Counted from the stretch's first letter, positions 40,851-50,962 are shown. The stretch: 64,000 nucleotides of DNA from Bradyrhizobium manausense (GCF_018130615.1 NZ_JAFCKB010000018.1:1-64000); one strand, 5' to 3'. Numbers and translations are program-made. Notes: generated by a model not told the origin, from the sequence alone.

Positions 40851-43800
40851 ATGATCGGTCTGGTTCGCGCCGTCACCTTCTGCGCCACGTTGGCGCTCGG
40901 CCTGAGCGCTGCACACGCCGCTGACAAGGCGTTCAAGCGCGACGATCTCGCTGATTCCGCCATCAAGCTGGAAGCCCAGATCAAAAGCGAGGCGGGGCCG
41001 GTCGCCAAGACCAACGCGACGCTGAAGACGGACGCCGACGCCGCCTTCCGGCGGAACGATTACCGCACCGGGCTCTCGGTACTCGGCCAGATCGCCGCCA
41101 CCACGCCCGAGGACGCCGGTAACTGGCTGCGGCTCGCAAAAGTCATCTTCCAGATCACCCCGAAGAGCTCGAGCGAGCAGACCTTCCTGCTGGAGCGCGC
41201 CTCGACCGCCGCCTATATCGCCTACCAGCGCGCTGGCAACGCGGGCGAGGAGGCGGATGCGCTCGCCGTGCTCGGCAAGTCGCTCGCCGAACGCAAGCTG
41301 TGGCGGCCGGCGCTGGATTCGCTGAGGCTGTCGCTCGACATGCGCGAGGTCGCCGACGTCCGCGGCAATTACGAGAAGCTGCGCGACGAGCACGGTTTCC
41401 GGCTGCTCGACTATACCGTGGACTCGGATTCGGCGAGTCCGCGCGCCTGCTTCCAGTTCTCGGAGGAGCTCGCCAAGCGCACCGACTTCGCACCGTTCCT
41501 GGCGCTTGCCGGCCAGGACAAGCCGGCGCTGTCGGCCGAGGGCAAGCAGCTCTGCGTCGATGGGCTGAAGCACGGCGAGCGCTACAACGTCAATCTGCGC
41601 GCCGGCCTGCCGTCGACCGTGAAGGAAGGTCTGCCGAAATCGGCCGAGTTCAACATCTATGTGCGCGACCGCAAGCCGTTCGTGCGCTTCACCAGCCGCG
41701 CCTACGTGCTGCCACGGACCGGCCAGCGCGGCATTCCCGTGGTCAGCGTCAATACCCCCGCGGTGAACATCAATGTCTTCCGCATCGGCGACCGCAACCT
41801 GATCAACACGGTGGTCGACAGCGACTTCCAGAAGACGCTGTCCAAGTACCAGCTCAGCGATCTCGGCAACGAGCGTGGCGTAAAAGTCTGGTCCGGCGAG
41901 CTCGTGACCGCGATGAGCCTGAACCAGGATGTCATCACCGCGTTTCCGGTCGATCAGGCGCTGGGTGAACTCCAGCCCGGCGTCTATGTGATGACGGCTG
42001 CGGCCAAGGGCCCGGGCAGCGACGATGATTACCAGCTCGCCACCCAATGGTTCATCGTTTCCGATCTCGGCGTCACCGCCTATTCCGGCAATGACGGCAT
42101 CCATGTCTTCGTCAACTCGCTGGCCTCGACCGATCCGGTCGGTAAGGCCGAAGTGCGGCTGGTCGCCCGCAACAACGAGATTTTGGCGACGCGCAAGACC
42201 GATGATGCCGGCCACGTGCTGTTCGAAGCGGGGCTGGCGCGCGGCGAGGGGGGCCTGTCGCCGGCGATGCTGACGGTCACCGGCGAGAAGGCGGACTACG
42301 CCTTCCTCAGCCTCAAGACCTCGGCCTTTGACCTCAGCGACCGCGGCGTCGCGGGCCGTACGGTGCCGCCGGGCGCGGACGCCTTCGTCTATGCCGAGCG
42401 CGGCGTCTATCGCTCCAGCGAGACCGTCTACCTGACCGCGCTGCTGCGCGACGGGCAGGGCAATGCCGTCACCGGCGGTCCGCTGACGATGGTGATCGAA
42501 CGTCCCGACGGCGTCGAATTCCGCCGCGCTGTGCTCGCCGATCAGGGCGCCGGCGGCCGCACGCTCGCCGTGCCGCTCAACTCGGCCGTTCCGACCGGCA
42601 CGTGGCGGGTGCGTGCCTTCACCGATCCGAAGGGGTCTTCGATCGGTGAGACCACGTTCATGGTCGAGGATTACGTTCCAGACCGGATCGAATTCGACTT
42701 GTCCGCCAAGGACAAGCTGATCAAAGCTAACGCTCCTGTGGAACTTAAGGCGGACGGCCATTTCCTCTATGGCGCGCCAGCCTCCGGCCTCCAGCTCGAG
42801 GGCGACATGCTGATCGCGCCGGCTGCCGAGCGTCCGGGCTTTGCCGGCTACCAGTTCGGCGTTGCCGACGAGGAAACCACCTCGAACGAGCGCACGCCAC
42901 TTGAGAACCTGCCCGAGGCCGACGCCAATGGCGTTGCGACTTTCCCGGTGACGCTGGAGAAGCAACCGGCCTCGACCCGTCCGCAGGAAGCGCAGATCTT
43001 CGTCCGCATGGTCGAGACCGGCGGCCGCGCCGTCGAGCGCAAGCTGGTGCTGCCGGTCGCGCCTGCGACGGCCCTGATCGGGATCAAACCGCTCTTCGGC
43101 GACAAGAACGTCGCGGAAGGCGACAAGGCCGAGTTCGACGTCGTGTTCGTCTCGCCCGAGGGCAAGACGCTTCCCCGCGACGGCCTCCGCTACGAGCTCC
43201 TGAAGATGGAGTCGCGCTACCAATGGTATCGCCAGAATAATTACTGGGAGTACGAGCCGGTCAAATCGACCTCGCGCGTCGCCGACGGTGACGTCACCAT
43301 CGCGGCCGACAAGCCGTCCCGCATCTCGTTGGCACCGCGCCCCGGCCGCTACCGGCTCGACGTGAAGTCGAACGACGCCGACGGCCCGGTGACCTCGGTG
43401 CAGTTCGACGTCGGCTGGTATTCCGACGGCAGCGCCGACACGCCGGACCTGCTGGAGACCTCGATCGACAAGCCGCAATACGCTTCCGGCGACACCATGA
43501 CCGTGTCGGTCAACGTCCGCTCCGCCGGCAAGCTCACCGTCAACGTGGTCGGCGACCGCCTGCTGACGACGCAGACCATCGACGTCAAGGAAGGCACCGC
43601 GCAGGTGAAGCTCCCGGTCGGCAAGGACTGGGGCACCGGCGCCTATGTGGTAGCGACGCTGCGCCGTCCGCTCGACGCGGCGGCCCAGCGCATGCCGGGT
43701 CGTGCCATCGGCCTGAAATGGTTCGGTATCGACAAGCAGGTCCGCACGCTCCAGGTCGAACTATCGCCGCCGGCGCTGATCCGACCGAATGCGACGCTGA

Positions 43801-46055
43801 AGATCCCGGTCAAGCTCGACGGGCTCAATCCGGGCGAGGACGCCAAGGTGGTCATCGCTGCGGTCGATGTCGGCATCCTCAACCTCACAAATTACAAGCC
43901 GCCGGCACCGGATGATTACTATCTCGGCCAGCGCCAATTGAGCGCGGAGATCCGCGATCTCTATGGGCAGCTGATCGACGGCATGTCGGGTACGCGCGGC
44001 CAGATCAAGTCAGGCGGTGACGCCGGTGCGGCCGAGCTGCAGGGCTCGCCGCCCGCACAGAAGCCGCTCGCGCTGTATTCGGGCATCGTCACGGTCGGCG
44101 CCGACGGCAGCGCCGAGGTCAGCTTCGACATTCCCGAGTTCGCCGGCACCGCGCGCGTGATGGCGGTGGCGTGGACCGCGACCAAGCTTGGCCGCGCCAA
44201 CACCGATGTTGTGATCCGCGACCCCGTGGTGCTGACCACGACCCTGCCGCGCTTCCTGCTCAATGGCGACCACGGCACGGTCAATCTCGAGATCGACAAT
44301 GTCGAGGGGCAGGCCGGCGACTACGTCATCAACACGAAGACGGGCGGCCCGGTGAAGATGACCGGCAATCCCGCCACCACGGTCAAGCTCGCCGCCAAGC
44401 AGCGCAACTCGTTCTCGCTCGCGCTCGACGCAACCGCGGCGGGACAGGCGACCCTCGACGTCGACATCAAGGGGCCGAACGGTTTGGCGCTCGCGCGTCA
44501 CTATGCCTTCGACGTCAAGGCGGCGACGCAGGTGCTGGCGCGGCGCTCGATCCGCACCCTGGCGAAAGGCGAGAGCCTGACGCTGACCTCGGACATGTTC
44601 TCCGACCTCGTGCCGGGTACCGGCAGCGTCTCGGTGTCGGCGAGCTTGTCGACCGCGCTTGATGCCGCGACGATCCTCAAGGCGCTCGATCGCTATCCTT
44701 ATGGCTGCTCGGAGCAGATCACGAGCCGCGCCATGCCGCTGCTCTACGTCAACGACCTCGCGGCCGGAGCGCACCTCGCCATGGACACCGAGGTTGACCA
44801 GCGCATACGCGACGCCATCGAGCGGCTCTTGGCCCGTCAGGGCTCGAACGGCTCGTTCGGCCTGTGGTCGGCGGGTGGGGACGATGCTTGGCTCGATGCC
44901 TATGTGACGGATTTCCTCACCCGCGCCCGCGAAAAGGGTTTTGTGGTGCCGGACATCCTGTTCAAGAACGCGCTCGACCGTATCCGAAACTCCGTGGTCA
45001 ACGGCAATGAGCCGGAAAAGGACGGCGGCCGCGATCTCGCTTACGGCCTCTACGTGCTCGCCCGCAACGGCGCCGCGCCGATCGGCGACCTCCGTTATCT
45101 CGCCGATACCAAGCTGAACAACCTCGCGACCCCAATCGCGAAGTCGCAGCTCGCGGCGGCGCTGGCGCTGGTCGGTGACCGCAATCGCGCCGAGCGGGTC
45201 TATGGCGCCGCGCTCGACAGCCTCGCGCCTAAGCCGGTGCTGGAGTTCGGCCGCGCCGACTACGGCTCGCAGCTGCGCGATGCCGCAGCTCTCGTCTCGC
45301 TTGCCAGCGAGGGCAATGCGCCGAAGGCGACGCTGACGCAGGCCGTCGCACGGGTCGAGACCGCGCGCGGCCTCACGCCCTACACCTCCACGCAGGAGAA
45401 TGCGTGGTTGGTGCTGGCCGCGCGGGCGCTCGCCAAGGAGAACCTCTCGATGGAGGTCGACGGCCAGCCGATCAAGACCGCGCTCTACCGCAGCTACAAG
45501 GCGGACACGCTGAGCGGCAAGCCACTGAAGATCACCAACACCGGCGATGCGCCGATCCAGGCGGTGGTCTCGGTCTCCGGCTCGCCGGTCACGCCGGAGC
45601 CGGCCGCGTCGAACGGCTTCAAGATCGAGCGGAACTATTTCACGCTCGACGGCAAGGCCGCCGATATCAGCAAGGTCAAGCAGAACGATCGCTTCGCTGT
45701 GGTGTTGAAGGTCACGGAAGCGAAGCCCGAGTACGGCCACATCATGGTGTCCGACTATCTGCCGGCAGGTCTGGAGATCGACAACCCGAAGCTGGTCTCG
45801 TCGGGCGACAGCGGCACGCTGGACTGGATCGAGGACGGTGCGGAGCCGGAGAATACCGAGTTCCGCGATGACCGCTTCACGGCGGCCGTGGATCGCGCCT
45901 CGGATTCCAAGGCGGTGTTCACTGTCGCCTATGTCGTGCGCGTGGTCTCGCCCGGCAAATATGTGCTGCCGCAGGCCTATGTCGAGGACATGTACAATCC
46001 CTCGCGTTACGGCCGCACCGGCACCGGATCCGTCGAGGTGCGGGCGGCGAAGTGA
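40851..46055 (+). CDS. Alpha-2-macroglobulin family protein
   Basis: A 1734-residue bacterial alpha-2-macroglobulin. It begins with a Sec signal peptide (MIGLVRAVTFCATLALGLSAAHAA) without an evident lipobox, so it is probably soluble in the periplasm rather than a lipoprotein. MG-domain repeats fill the middle; the thioester-type motif CSEQ lies at residues 1286-1289 (YGCSEQITSRAMPLLY), followed by the thioester-domain helices and a C-terminal receptor-like domain. The family is thought to trap foreign proteases that breach the outer membrane, working with PBP1C for wall repair. The pbpC gene overlaps its stop region, as usual. Confidence 0.94.
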   Translation: MIGLVRAVTFCATLALGLSAAHAADKAFKRDDLADSAIKLEAQIKSEAGPVAKTNATLKTDADAAFRRNDYRTGLSVLGQIAATTPEDAGNWLRLAKVIFQITPKSSSEQTFLLERASTAAYIAYQRAGNAGEEADALAVLGKSLAERKLWRPALDSLRLSLDMREVADVRGNYEKLRDEHGFRLLDYTVDSDSASPRACFQFSEELAKRTDFAPFLALAGQDKPALSAEGKQLCVDGLKHGERYNVNLRAGLPSTVKEGLPKSAEFNIYVRDRKPFVRFTSRAYVLPRTGQRGIPVVSVNTPAVNINVFRIGDRNLINTVVDSDFQKTLSKYQLSDLGNERGVKVWSGELVTAMSLNQDVITAFPVDQALGELQPGVYVMTAAAKGPGSDDDYQLATQWFIVSDLGVTAYSGNDGIHVFVNSLASTDPVGKAEVRLVARNNEILATRKTDDAGHVLFEAGLARGEGGLSPAMLTVTGEKADYAFLSLKTSAFDLSDRGVAGRTVPPGADAFVYAERGVYRSSETVYLTALLRDGQGNAVTGGPLTMVIERPDGVEFRRAVLADQGAGGRTLAVPLNSAVPTGTWRVRAFTDPKGSSIGETTFMVEDYVPDRIEFDLSAKDKLIKANAPVELKADGHFLYGAPASGLQLEGDMLIAPAAERPGFAGYQFGVADEETTSNERTPLENLPEADANGVATFPVTLEKQPASTRPQEAQIFVRMVETGGRAVERKLVLPVAPATALIGIKPLFGDKNVAEGDKAEFDVVFVSPEGKTLPRDGLRYELLKMESRYQWYRQNNYWEYEPVKSTSRVADGDVTIAADKPSRISLAPRPGRYRLDVKSNDADGPVTSVQFDVGWYSDGSADTPDLLETSIDKPQYASGDTMTVSVNVRSAGKLTVNVVGDRLLTTQTIDVKEGTAQVKLPVGKDWGTGAYVVATLRRPLDAAAQRMPGRAIGLKWFGIDKQVRTLQVELSPPALIRPNATLKIPVKLDGLNPGEDAKVVIAAVDVGILNLTNYKPPAPDDYYLGQRQLSAEIRDLYGQLIDGMSGTRGQIKSGGDAGAAELQGSPPAQKPLALYSGIVTVGADGSAEVSFDIPEFAGTARVMAVAWTATKLGRANTDVVIRDPVVLTTTLPRFLLNGDHGTVNLEIDNVEGQAGDYVINTKTGGPVKMTGNPATTVKLAAKQRNSFSLALDATAAGQATLDVDIKGPNGLALARHYAFDVKAATQVLARRSIRTLAKGESLTLTSDMFSDLVPGTGSVSVSASLSTALDAATILKALDRYPYGCSEQITSRAMPLLYVNDLAAGAHLAMDTEVDQRIRDAIERLLARQGSNGSFGLWSAGGDDAWLDAYVTDFLTRAREKGFVVPDILFKNALDRIRNSVVNGNEPEKDGGRDLAYGLYVLARNGAAPIGDLRYLADTKLNNLATPIAKSQLAAALALVGDRNRAERVYGAALDSLAPKPVLEFGRADYGSQLRDAAALVSLASEGNAPKATLTQAVARVETARGLTPYTSTQENAWLVLAARALAKENLSMEVDGQPIKTALYRSYKADTLSGKPLKITNTGDAPIQAVVSVSGSPVTPEPAASNGFKIERNYFTLDGKAADISKVKQNDRFAVVLKVTEAKPEYGHIMVSDYLPAGLEIDNPKLVSSGDSGTLDWIEDGAEPENTEFRDDRFTAAVDRASDSKAVFTVAYVVRVVSPGKYVLPQAYVEDMYNPSRYGRTGTGSVEVRAAK

Positions 46056-46063
46056 GTGGCGAG

Positions 46064-48256
46064 ATGAACGAAGCCGCGCCTCATATTCCGCCGTCATGCC
46101 CGGGCTTGTCCCGGGCATCCATGGACTGTGGCGCCGTGGGCAAGAACGTGGATGGCCAGGACAAGCCCGGCCATGACGGAGCAAGGGGCTGGGGGCTTCG
46201 TATCCTCTCCGCTCTCGCGCTCTCGTTCATCCTCGTCATCATCGGCTTCGTCGGCTGGGTCTATTCCCTCGGCCCGCTGCCGCTCGATGAAGCGCGCCGC
46301 GTCTCGACCACCGTTGTCGATCGCAACGGAAAACTGTTGCGCGCCTACGCCATGGCGGACGGGCGCTGGCGGCTGCCGGTCGAGGCCACTGCCAATGTCG
46401 ATCCGACCTACCTGAAGCTGCTGTTCGCCTACGAGGATCAGCGCTTCCAAACCCATGACGGCATCGATCCGCTGGCGCTGGGCCGCGCGGCATTGCAGCT
46501 CTCGACGCGCGGGCACATCGTGTCGGGTGGCTCGACCATCTCGATGCAGCTCGCCCGCCTGATGGAGCCGCGGCGGCAGCGCTCGCTCTATGCAAAACTG
46601 CACCAGATCGTGCGCGCGATCGAGCTGGAGCGGGCGCTGAGCAAGGACGAGATCCTCAACCTCTACCTTGCGCTGGCGCCCTATGGCGGCAATCTCGAAG
46701 GCATCCGCGCCGCATCGATCGCCTATCTCGGCAAGGAGCCGAAGCGGCTGTCGCTGGCGGAAGCGGCGCTGCTGGTCGCGCTGCCGCAATCGCCGGAGAC
46801 GCGCCGGCTCGACCGCTATCCGGAAGCTGCGCGCATCGCCCGCGATCGCGTGCTCGACCGCATGGTCGAGGAGCATGTGGTCAGCGCGGACGACGCCAGA
46901 CAAGCGAAGGCCACGCCCGTGCCGAAGCTGCGCAAGCCGATGCCGATCCTGGCTCCGCATGCGTCCGACAGCGCGCTGGCGACGGTCAAGGACGCCCCGG
47001 TCATCAAGCTGACGCTGGATTCGGGTCTTCAGAAGGTGCTGGAGCCCTTGGCGCGTGACCGCGCCATTGCGCTGGGGCCGAACGTCTCGGTCGGCATCAT
47101 CGTGGTCGACAATGAGAGCGGCGACGTGCTCGCCCGCGTCGGCTCGGCGGATTATTTCGACGAGAGCCGGGCAGGGCAGGTCGACATGACCCGCGCCATC
47201 CGCTCGCCGGGCTCGACGCTGAAACCGTTCATCTATGGCCTTGCCTTCGAGGATGGCTTTGTTCACCCCGACAGCCTGATCGACGATCGCCCGGTGCGCT
47301 TCGGCTCCTACGCGCCGGAAAATTTCGACATGACGTTCCAGGGCACGGTGCCGGTGAAGAAGGCGCTGCAATTGTCGCTGAACGTGCCGGCGATCGTGCT
47401 GCTCGACCGCGTCGGCTCCAGCCGGCTGGCCTCGCGGCTGCGGCAAGCCGGCGGCAATCTCATTCTGCCCAAGGACGAGGCACCGGGCCTTGCCATGGGC
47501 CTCGGCGGCGTCGGCGTGACGCTCCAGGACCTCGCGCAGCTCTATGCGGGCTTTGCCCGGCTCGGCAGCACCAAGCCGCTGCGCGAGATCATGACGGCCG
47601 AGGATGATCGTGAGCCGCTGCGGCTGCTGGATCCGGTCGCCGCCTGGCAGGTCGGCAACGTGCTGTTGGGAACCCCGCCGCCGGAGAACGCCGCCCATAA
47701 CCGCATCGCCTTCAAGACCGGCACCTCCTACGGCTATCGCGACGCCTGGTCGGTCGGGTTCGACGGCCGCATGACCATCGGCGTCTGGGTCGGCCGGCCC
47801 GATGGCGCGCCAGTTCCCGGCCTGATCGGCCGCGTCGCCGCGGCGCCCATCCTGTTCGATGCTTTTGCACGCACCGGCAAGACGCTGGTTCCGCTGCCCA
47901 AGCCGCCGAAGGGAACCCTGGTCGCCGGCAACGCGAAGTTGCCGTTGCCTTTGAGGCGGTTCCGCCCCGTCGGGGACCTCGTCCGGACCGGTGGCGAGCA
48001 GGCGCTCCACATCCAGTTCCCGCTCAACGGCTCCCGGATCGACGTGGATCGTTCGGGCGGCGCAGAGGCGGCGGCTATGCCTATCAAGGTCGCCGGCGGG
48101 GTGTTGCCGATGACCGTCATGGTCAACGGAACCGCGCTCGGCGAAATCGACGGACGGCGCCGGCGCCTGATCGATCCACCCGGCCCGGGCTTTGCACGGC
48201 TGACGGTGATCGACGCCACTGGCGCCGCGGACACAGTTGTCATTCGAATTCAATGA
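46064..48256 (+). CDS. pbpC: Penicillin-binding protein 1C
   Basis: A bifunctional class A PBP of about 730 residues. After a membrane anchor (ILSALALSFILVIIGFVGWVY) comes the GT51 transglycosylase domain (FAYEDQRFQTHDGIDPLALGRA, Glu124; GGSTISMQLARL), the transpeptidase with SxxK at Ser384-Lys387 (SPGSTLKP), SLN, and KTG at 551-553, then a C-terminal BiPBP-type beta domain (GSRIDVDRSGG). It makes peptidoglycan and is paired with the alpha-2-macroglobulin gene. Odd: residues about 10-39 are encoded by a palindromic repeat. A GTG at 46052 is an alternative start. Confidence 0.94.
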   Translation: MNEAAPHIPPSCPGLSRASMDCGAVGKNVDGQDKPGHDGARGWGLRILSALALSFILVIIGFVGWVYSLGPLPLDEARRVSTTVVDRNGKLLRAYAMADGRWRLPVEATANVDPTYLKLLFAYEDQRFQTHDGIDPLALGRAALQLSTRGHIVSGGSTISMQLARLMEPRRQRSLYAKLHQIVRAIELERALSKDEILNLYLALAPYGGNLEGIRAASIAYLGKEPKRLSLAEAALLVALPQSPETRRLDRYPEAARIARDRVLDRMVEEHVVSADDARQAKATPVPKLRKPMPILAPHASDSALATVKDAPVIKLTLDSGLQKVLEPLARDRAIALGPNVSVGIIVVDNESGDVLARVGSADYFDESRAGQVDMTRAIRSPGSTLKPFIYGLAFEDGFVHPDSLIDDRPVRFGSYAPENFDMTFQGTVPVKKALQLSLNVPAIVLLDRVGSSRLASRLRQAGGNLILPKDEAPGLAMGLGGVGVTLQDLAQLYAGFARLGSTKPLREIMTAEDDREPLRLLDPVAAWQVGNVLLGTPPPENAAHNRIAFKTGTSYGYRDAWSVGFDGRMTIGVWVGRPDGAPVPGLIGRVAAAPILFDAFARTGKTLVPLPKPPKGTLVAGNAKLPLPLRRFRPVGDLVRTGGEQALHIQFPLNGSRIDVDRSGGAEAAAMPIKVAGGVLPMTVMVNGTALGEIDGRRRRLIDPPGPGFARLTVIDATGAADTVVIRIQ
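46090..46180. repeat. Palindromic repeat inside the 5' end of pbpC
   Basis: Two arms of about 33 bases: CCGTCATGCCCGGGCTTGTC... at 46090-46122 and its near inverse ...GACAAGCCCGGCCATGACGG at 46147-46179, agreeing at about 28 of 33 positions. This GTCATGCCCGGGCTTGTCCC-type palindrome is one of the abundant interspersed repeats in Bradyrhizobium genomes. It is open in frame, so it is translated unless pbpC starts downstream. Confidence 0.8.
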
Positions 48257-48306
48257 CGCTGGCTTAAGCGGTTGTAGCGATGGCGGTTTCAGCGTAAGCG
48301 GAACCA

Positions 48307-50049
48307 ATGGCCGAGACCTACCCAACTCCCCGTTTTGGAGCGCCCCGAGAGCCGAAAACGCCCGTGAATCCGGGCAGCCGGCTCGTGCTGATGCTCGACT
48401 TTGTCACCGCCAGCCACGCCCGTGCCGTGGGTTTCCTGGTGTTGTGCGCGCTTCTGCTGTTCCTGCCCGGCTTCTTCACCATTCCGCCGGTCGACCGCGA
48501 CGAGGCGCGCTTCGCGCAGGCCACCAAGCAGATGGTCGAGAGCGGCGACTATGTCGACATCCGTTTCCAGGAGGACGTGCGTTACAAAAAGCCGGTCGGC
48601 ATCTACTGGTTGCAATCCGCGGCGGTCGAGGTCGCGACGGCACTGAAGCTGCCGAAGGCCGAATTGCGCATCTGGGTCTATCGGCTGCCCTCGCTCATCG
48701 GGGCGATCGGCGCGGTGTTGATGACCTATTGGACGGCGCTCGGCTTCGTGACGCGGCGGGCTGCGGTTCTAGCCGCGCTGCTGATGTCCGCCTCCGTGCT
48801 GCTCGGCGTTGAAGCGCGTCTCGCCAAGACCGACGCCGTGCTGCTGCTCTGCGTGGTCGCCGCCATGGGCGCGATGGCGCGCGCCTACCTGTCCTGGCAG
48901 CGCGCCGAGGACGAGACTCATCCACCGTGGAGTTGGCCCGCGATCTTCTGGACCGCGCTCGCTGTCGGCATCCTGATCAAGGGCCCGCTGATCCTGATGT
49001 TCGCAGGCCTGACCATCGTCGCGCTCGCGATCCAGGATCGCGATTCCTCGTGGCTGTGGAAGCTGCGCCCGGTCTGGGGCCTGATGTGGATGCTGGTGCT
49101 GGTGCTGCCCTGGTTCGTCGCCATCTTCTGGCGCGCGGGGGACGCCTTCTTCGCCGACTCCGTCGGCGGTGACATGCTGAGCAAGATCGGCGCGCAGGAA
49201 TCCCATGGCGCGCCGCCCGGAATTTACCTGGCACTGTTCTGGATCACGTTCTGGCCCGGTGCGCCGCTCGCGGCGATGGCGGCGCCTGCGGTGTGGCGGG
49301 CGCGGCGCGAACCCGGCGCGCAATTCCTGCTGGCCTGGCTGATCCCGTCCTGGATCGTGTTCGAGGCGGTGCTGACCAAGCTGCCGCATTACGTGCTGCC
49401 GCTCTATCCGGCGATTGCGATCCTCACCGTCGGCGCGCTGGAGCGCAACGTGCTGTCACGCTCCTGGCTGGCGCGCGGCTCGGCCTGGTGGTTCGCGATT
49501 CCCGTGGGCGGCTCGATCATCGCTGTGGTCGGCGCCGTGATGCTGACGCGGCAGCCGGCCTTCGTGGCCTGGCCGTTCATCGCGGCATCGCTGATCTTCG
49601 GCCTGTTCGCCTGGTGGCTCTACGACAACAATCGCGCCGAGCGCTCGGTGCTCAACGCGTTGGTCGCGGCGCTGATGCTGGCGGTCGTGGTCTATGGCAT
49701 CGTGTTGCCGTCGCTGACGCCGCTGTTTCCGAGCATCGAGGTCGCGCGCGCCTTGCGCAACGTGACCTGCGTCGGGCCGAAGGCGGCGTCCGCCGGCTAT
49801 CACGAGCCGAGCCTGGTCTTCCTGACGGGCAGCCAAACGCTGCTGACCGACGGGTCTGGCGCGGCCGATTTCCTCAGGCAGGGAAGTTGCCGGTTTGCGC
49901 TGATCGAGCAGCGCTCGGAGCGCAGCTTCGTGCAGCGCGCCGAGGCGATAGGGCTGCGTTACAAGGTCGGCGCGCGCATCGACGGCTATAATTTCTCGCA
50001 AGGACGCGCGATCTCGATCTCGATCTTCCGCTCCGAGGGCACCGAATAG
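48307..50049 (+). CDS. GT39-family (ArnT-like) glycosyltransferase
   Basis: A 580-residue polytopic membrane protein of the GT-C/PMT type. The VDRDEARFAQATKQMVESGDYV block is the catalytic Asp-Glu motif in the first periplasmic loop of ArnT and RgtA-D-like enzymes, followed by KKPVGIYWLQSAAV and some 11 membrane helices, with a soluble C-terminus. Such enzymes move a sugar from a polyprenyl-phosphate carrier onto lipid A or LPS core on the periplasmic side. The ATG at 48307 lies 50 bases after pbpC. PAP2, GT2 and lipid-A-like genes follow, which supports a role in lipid A or envelope glycosylation. Confidence 0.92.
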   Translation: MAETYPTPRFGAPREPKTPVNPGSRLVLMLDFVTASHARAVGFLVLCALLLFLPGFFTIPPVDRDEARFAQATKQMVESGDYVDIRFQEDVRYKKPVGIYWLQSAAVEVATALKLPKAELRIWVYRLPSLIGAIGAVLMTYWTALGFVTRRAAVLAALLMSASVLLGVEARLAKTDAVLLLCVVAAMGAMARAYLSWQRAEDETHPPWSWPAIFWTALAVGILIKGPLILMFAGLTIVALAIQDRDSSWLWKLRPVWGLMWMLVLVLPWFVAIFWRAGDAFFADSVGGDMLSKIGAQESHGAPPGIYLALFWITFWPGAPLAAMAAPAVWRARREPGAQFLLAWLIPSWIVFEAVLTKLPHYVLPLYPAIAILTVGALERNVLSRSWLARGSAWWFAIPVGGSIIAVVGAVMLTRQPAFVAWPFIAASLIFGLFAWWLYDNNRAERSVLNALVAALMLAVVVYGIVLPSLTPLFPSIEVARALRNVTCVGPKAASAGYHEPSLVFLTGSQTLLTDGSGAADFLRQGSCRFALIEQRSERSFVQRAEAIGLRYKVGARIDGYNFSQGRAISISIFRSEGTE

Positions 50050-50050
50050 G

Positions 50051-50896
50051 ATGCCGACTACCACCACCATCGCGCCGCGTGCGAGCTATCCCGTGCAGTT
50101 GGTCGCGGTCGCGCGGCACGCGCTGGCGCAATTGGTGCGTACCCCCTCGCATTCGCGCCGCGCCGCGGCTGCGCGAAAGCTGGCGCGGCATTCGCTGTGG
50201 CTCAGCGCAGCGGGCGCAGCCCTGGTCATCGTGCTGATGCTCGCGTTCGATCGAACCGAGATCCAGTTGATGCCAGCGCGCGGCACGCCTGCGCTCTGGC
50301 CGATCCGCATCCTCACCGATTTCGGCCAGGACGAGTATGTGCTCTCGGTGCTGGGCGTTGCGCTGGTGATCGCGGCGCTCGTTGCTGCCGGAATGCACGG
50401 GACGCGGCGCGCGCTGCTGCTCGGCTTCGGTACCCGCCTGCAATATCTGTTTCTGTCCGTTGCCGTGTCGGTGTTCGTCGGCGAGATCCTGAAATATCTC
50501 ATCGGCCGCGGGCGGCCGTTCGTCGGCGGCAAGGCCGATCCGTTCAACTTCATCCCCTTCGAGGGCACGGGGGCTTATGCCAGCCTGCCGTCGGGGCATG
50601 CGGTGACGGCGTTCGCTCTGGCCTTTGCAGTCTCGGCGCTTTGGCCACGCCTGCGCATGTTCATGTACACTTACGCAATCGTGATCCTGCTGACGCGCCT
50701 CGTGCTGCTTGCGCATCACCCGAGCGACGTCACGGCCGGCGCCCTGGTCGGCGTGGTCGGAGCGATGGCGGTCCGCTACTGGTTTGCGGCGCGGCGCCTC
50801 GCATTTGCCATCCAGGCCGACGGCACCATCGTGCCGCTTCCGGGCCCGCTTCCCGGGCGCCTCAAAAGGGTTGCCCGCGGCCCCTCCGCCCCATAA
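50051..50896 (+). CDS. PAP2 family phosphatase
   Basis: A 281-residue membrane phosphatase. The three PAP2 motifs are visible: KYLIGRGRPF, PSGHAVTAF, and RLVLLAHHPSDVTAG. About six membrane helices surround them. Such enzymes remove phosphate from lipid A (LpxE/LpxF) or from polyprenyl pyrophosphate. The N-terminal 45 residues are a basic, Arg-rich cytoplasmic extension. It starts one base after the GT39 stop, so the two are cotranscribed; dephosphorylated lipid A decorated with sugars is typical of Bradyrhizobium, making a lipid A role plausible. Confidence 0.92.
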   Translation: MPTTTTIAPRASYPVQLVAVARHALAQLVRTPSHSRRAAAARKLARHSLWLSAAGAALVIVLMLAFDRTEIQLMPARGTPALWPIRILTDFGQDEYVLSVLGVALVIAALVAAGMHGTRRALLLGFGTRLQYLFLSVAVSVFVGEILKYLIGRGRPFVGGKADPFNFIPFEGTGAYASLPSGHAVTAFALAFAVSALWPRLRMFMYTYAIVILLTRLVLLAHHPSDVTAGALVGVVGAMAVRYWFAARRLAFAIQADGTIVPLPGPLPGRLKRVARGPSAP

Positions 50897-50962
50897 AAGC
50901 GGCTGCCTGCCGGGGCCGCCGGTTCCTCAGGTCGCAGGCCAATCCAACCACGAGCGCCCGAT

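Noticed and set aside
40806-43478. An 890-codon open frame antisense to the macroglobulin gene, and similar long antisense frames at 18808-20445, 44010-46184 and 46094-48325.
   Set aside because: All mirror well-supported genes, have Arg/Gln/Asp-rich noise composition and lack domains or ribosome binding sites.
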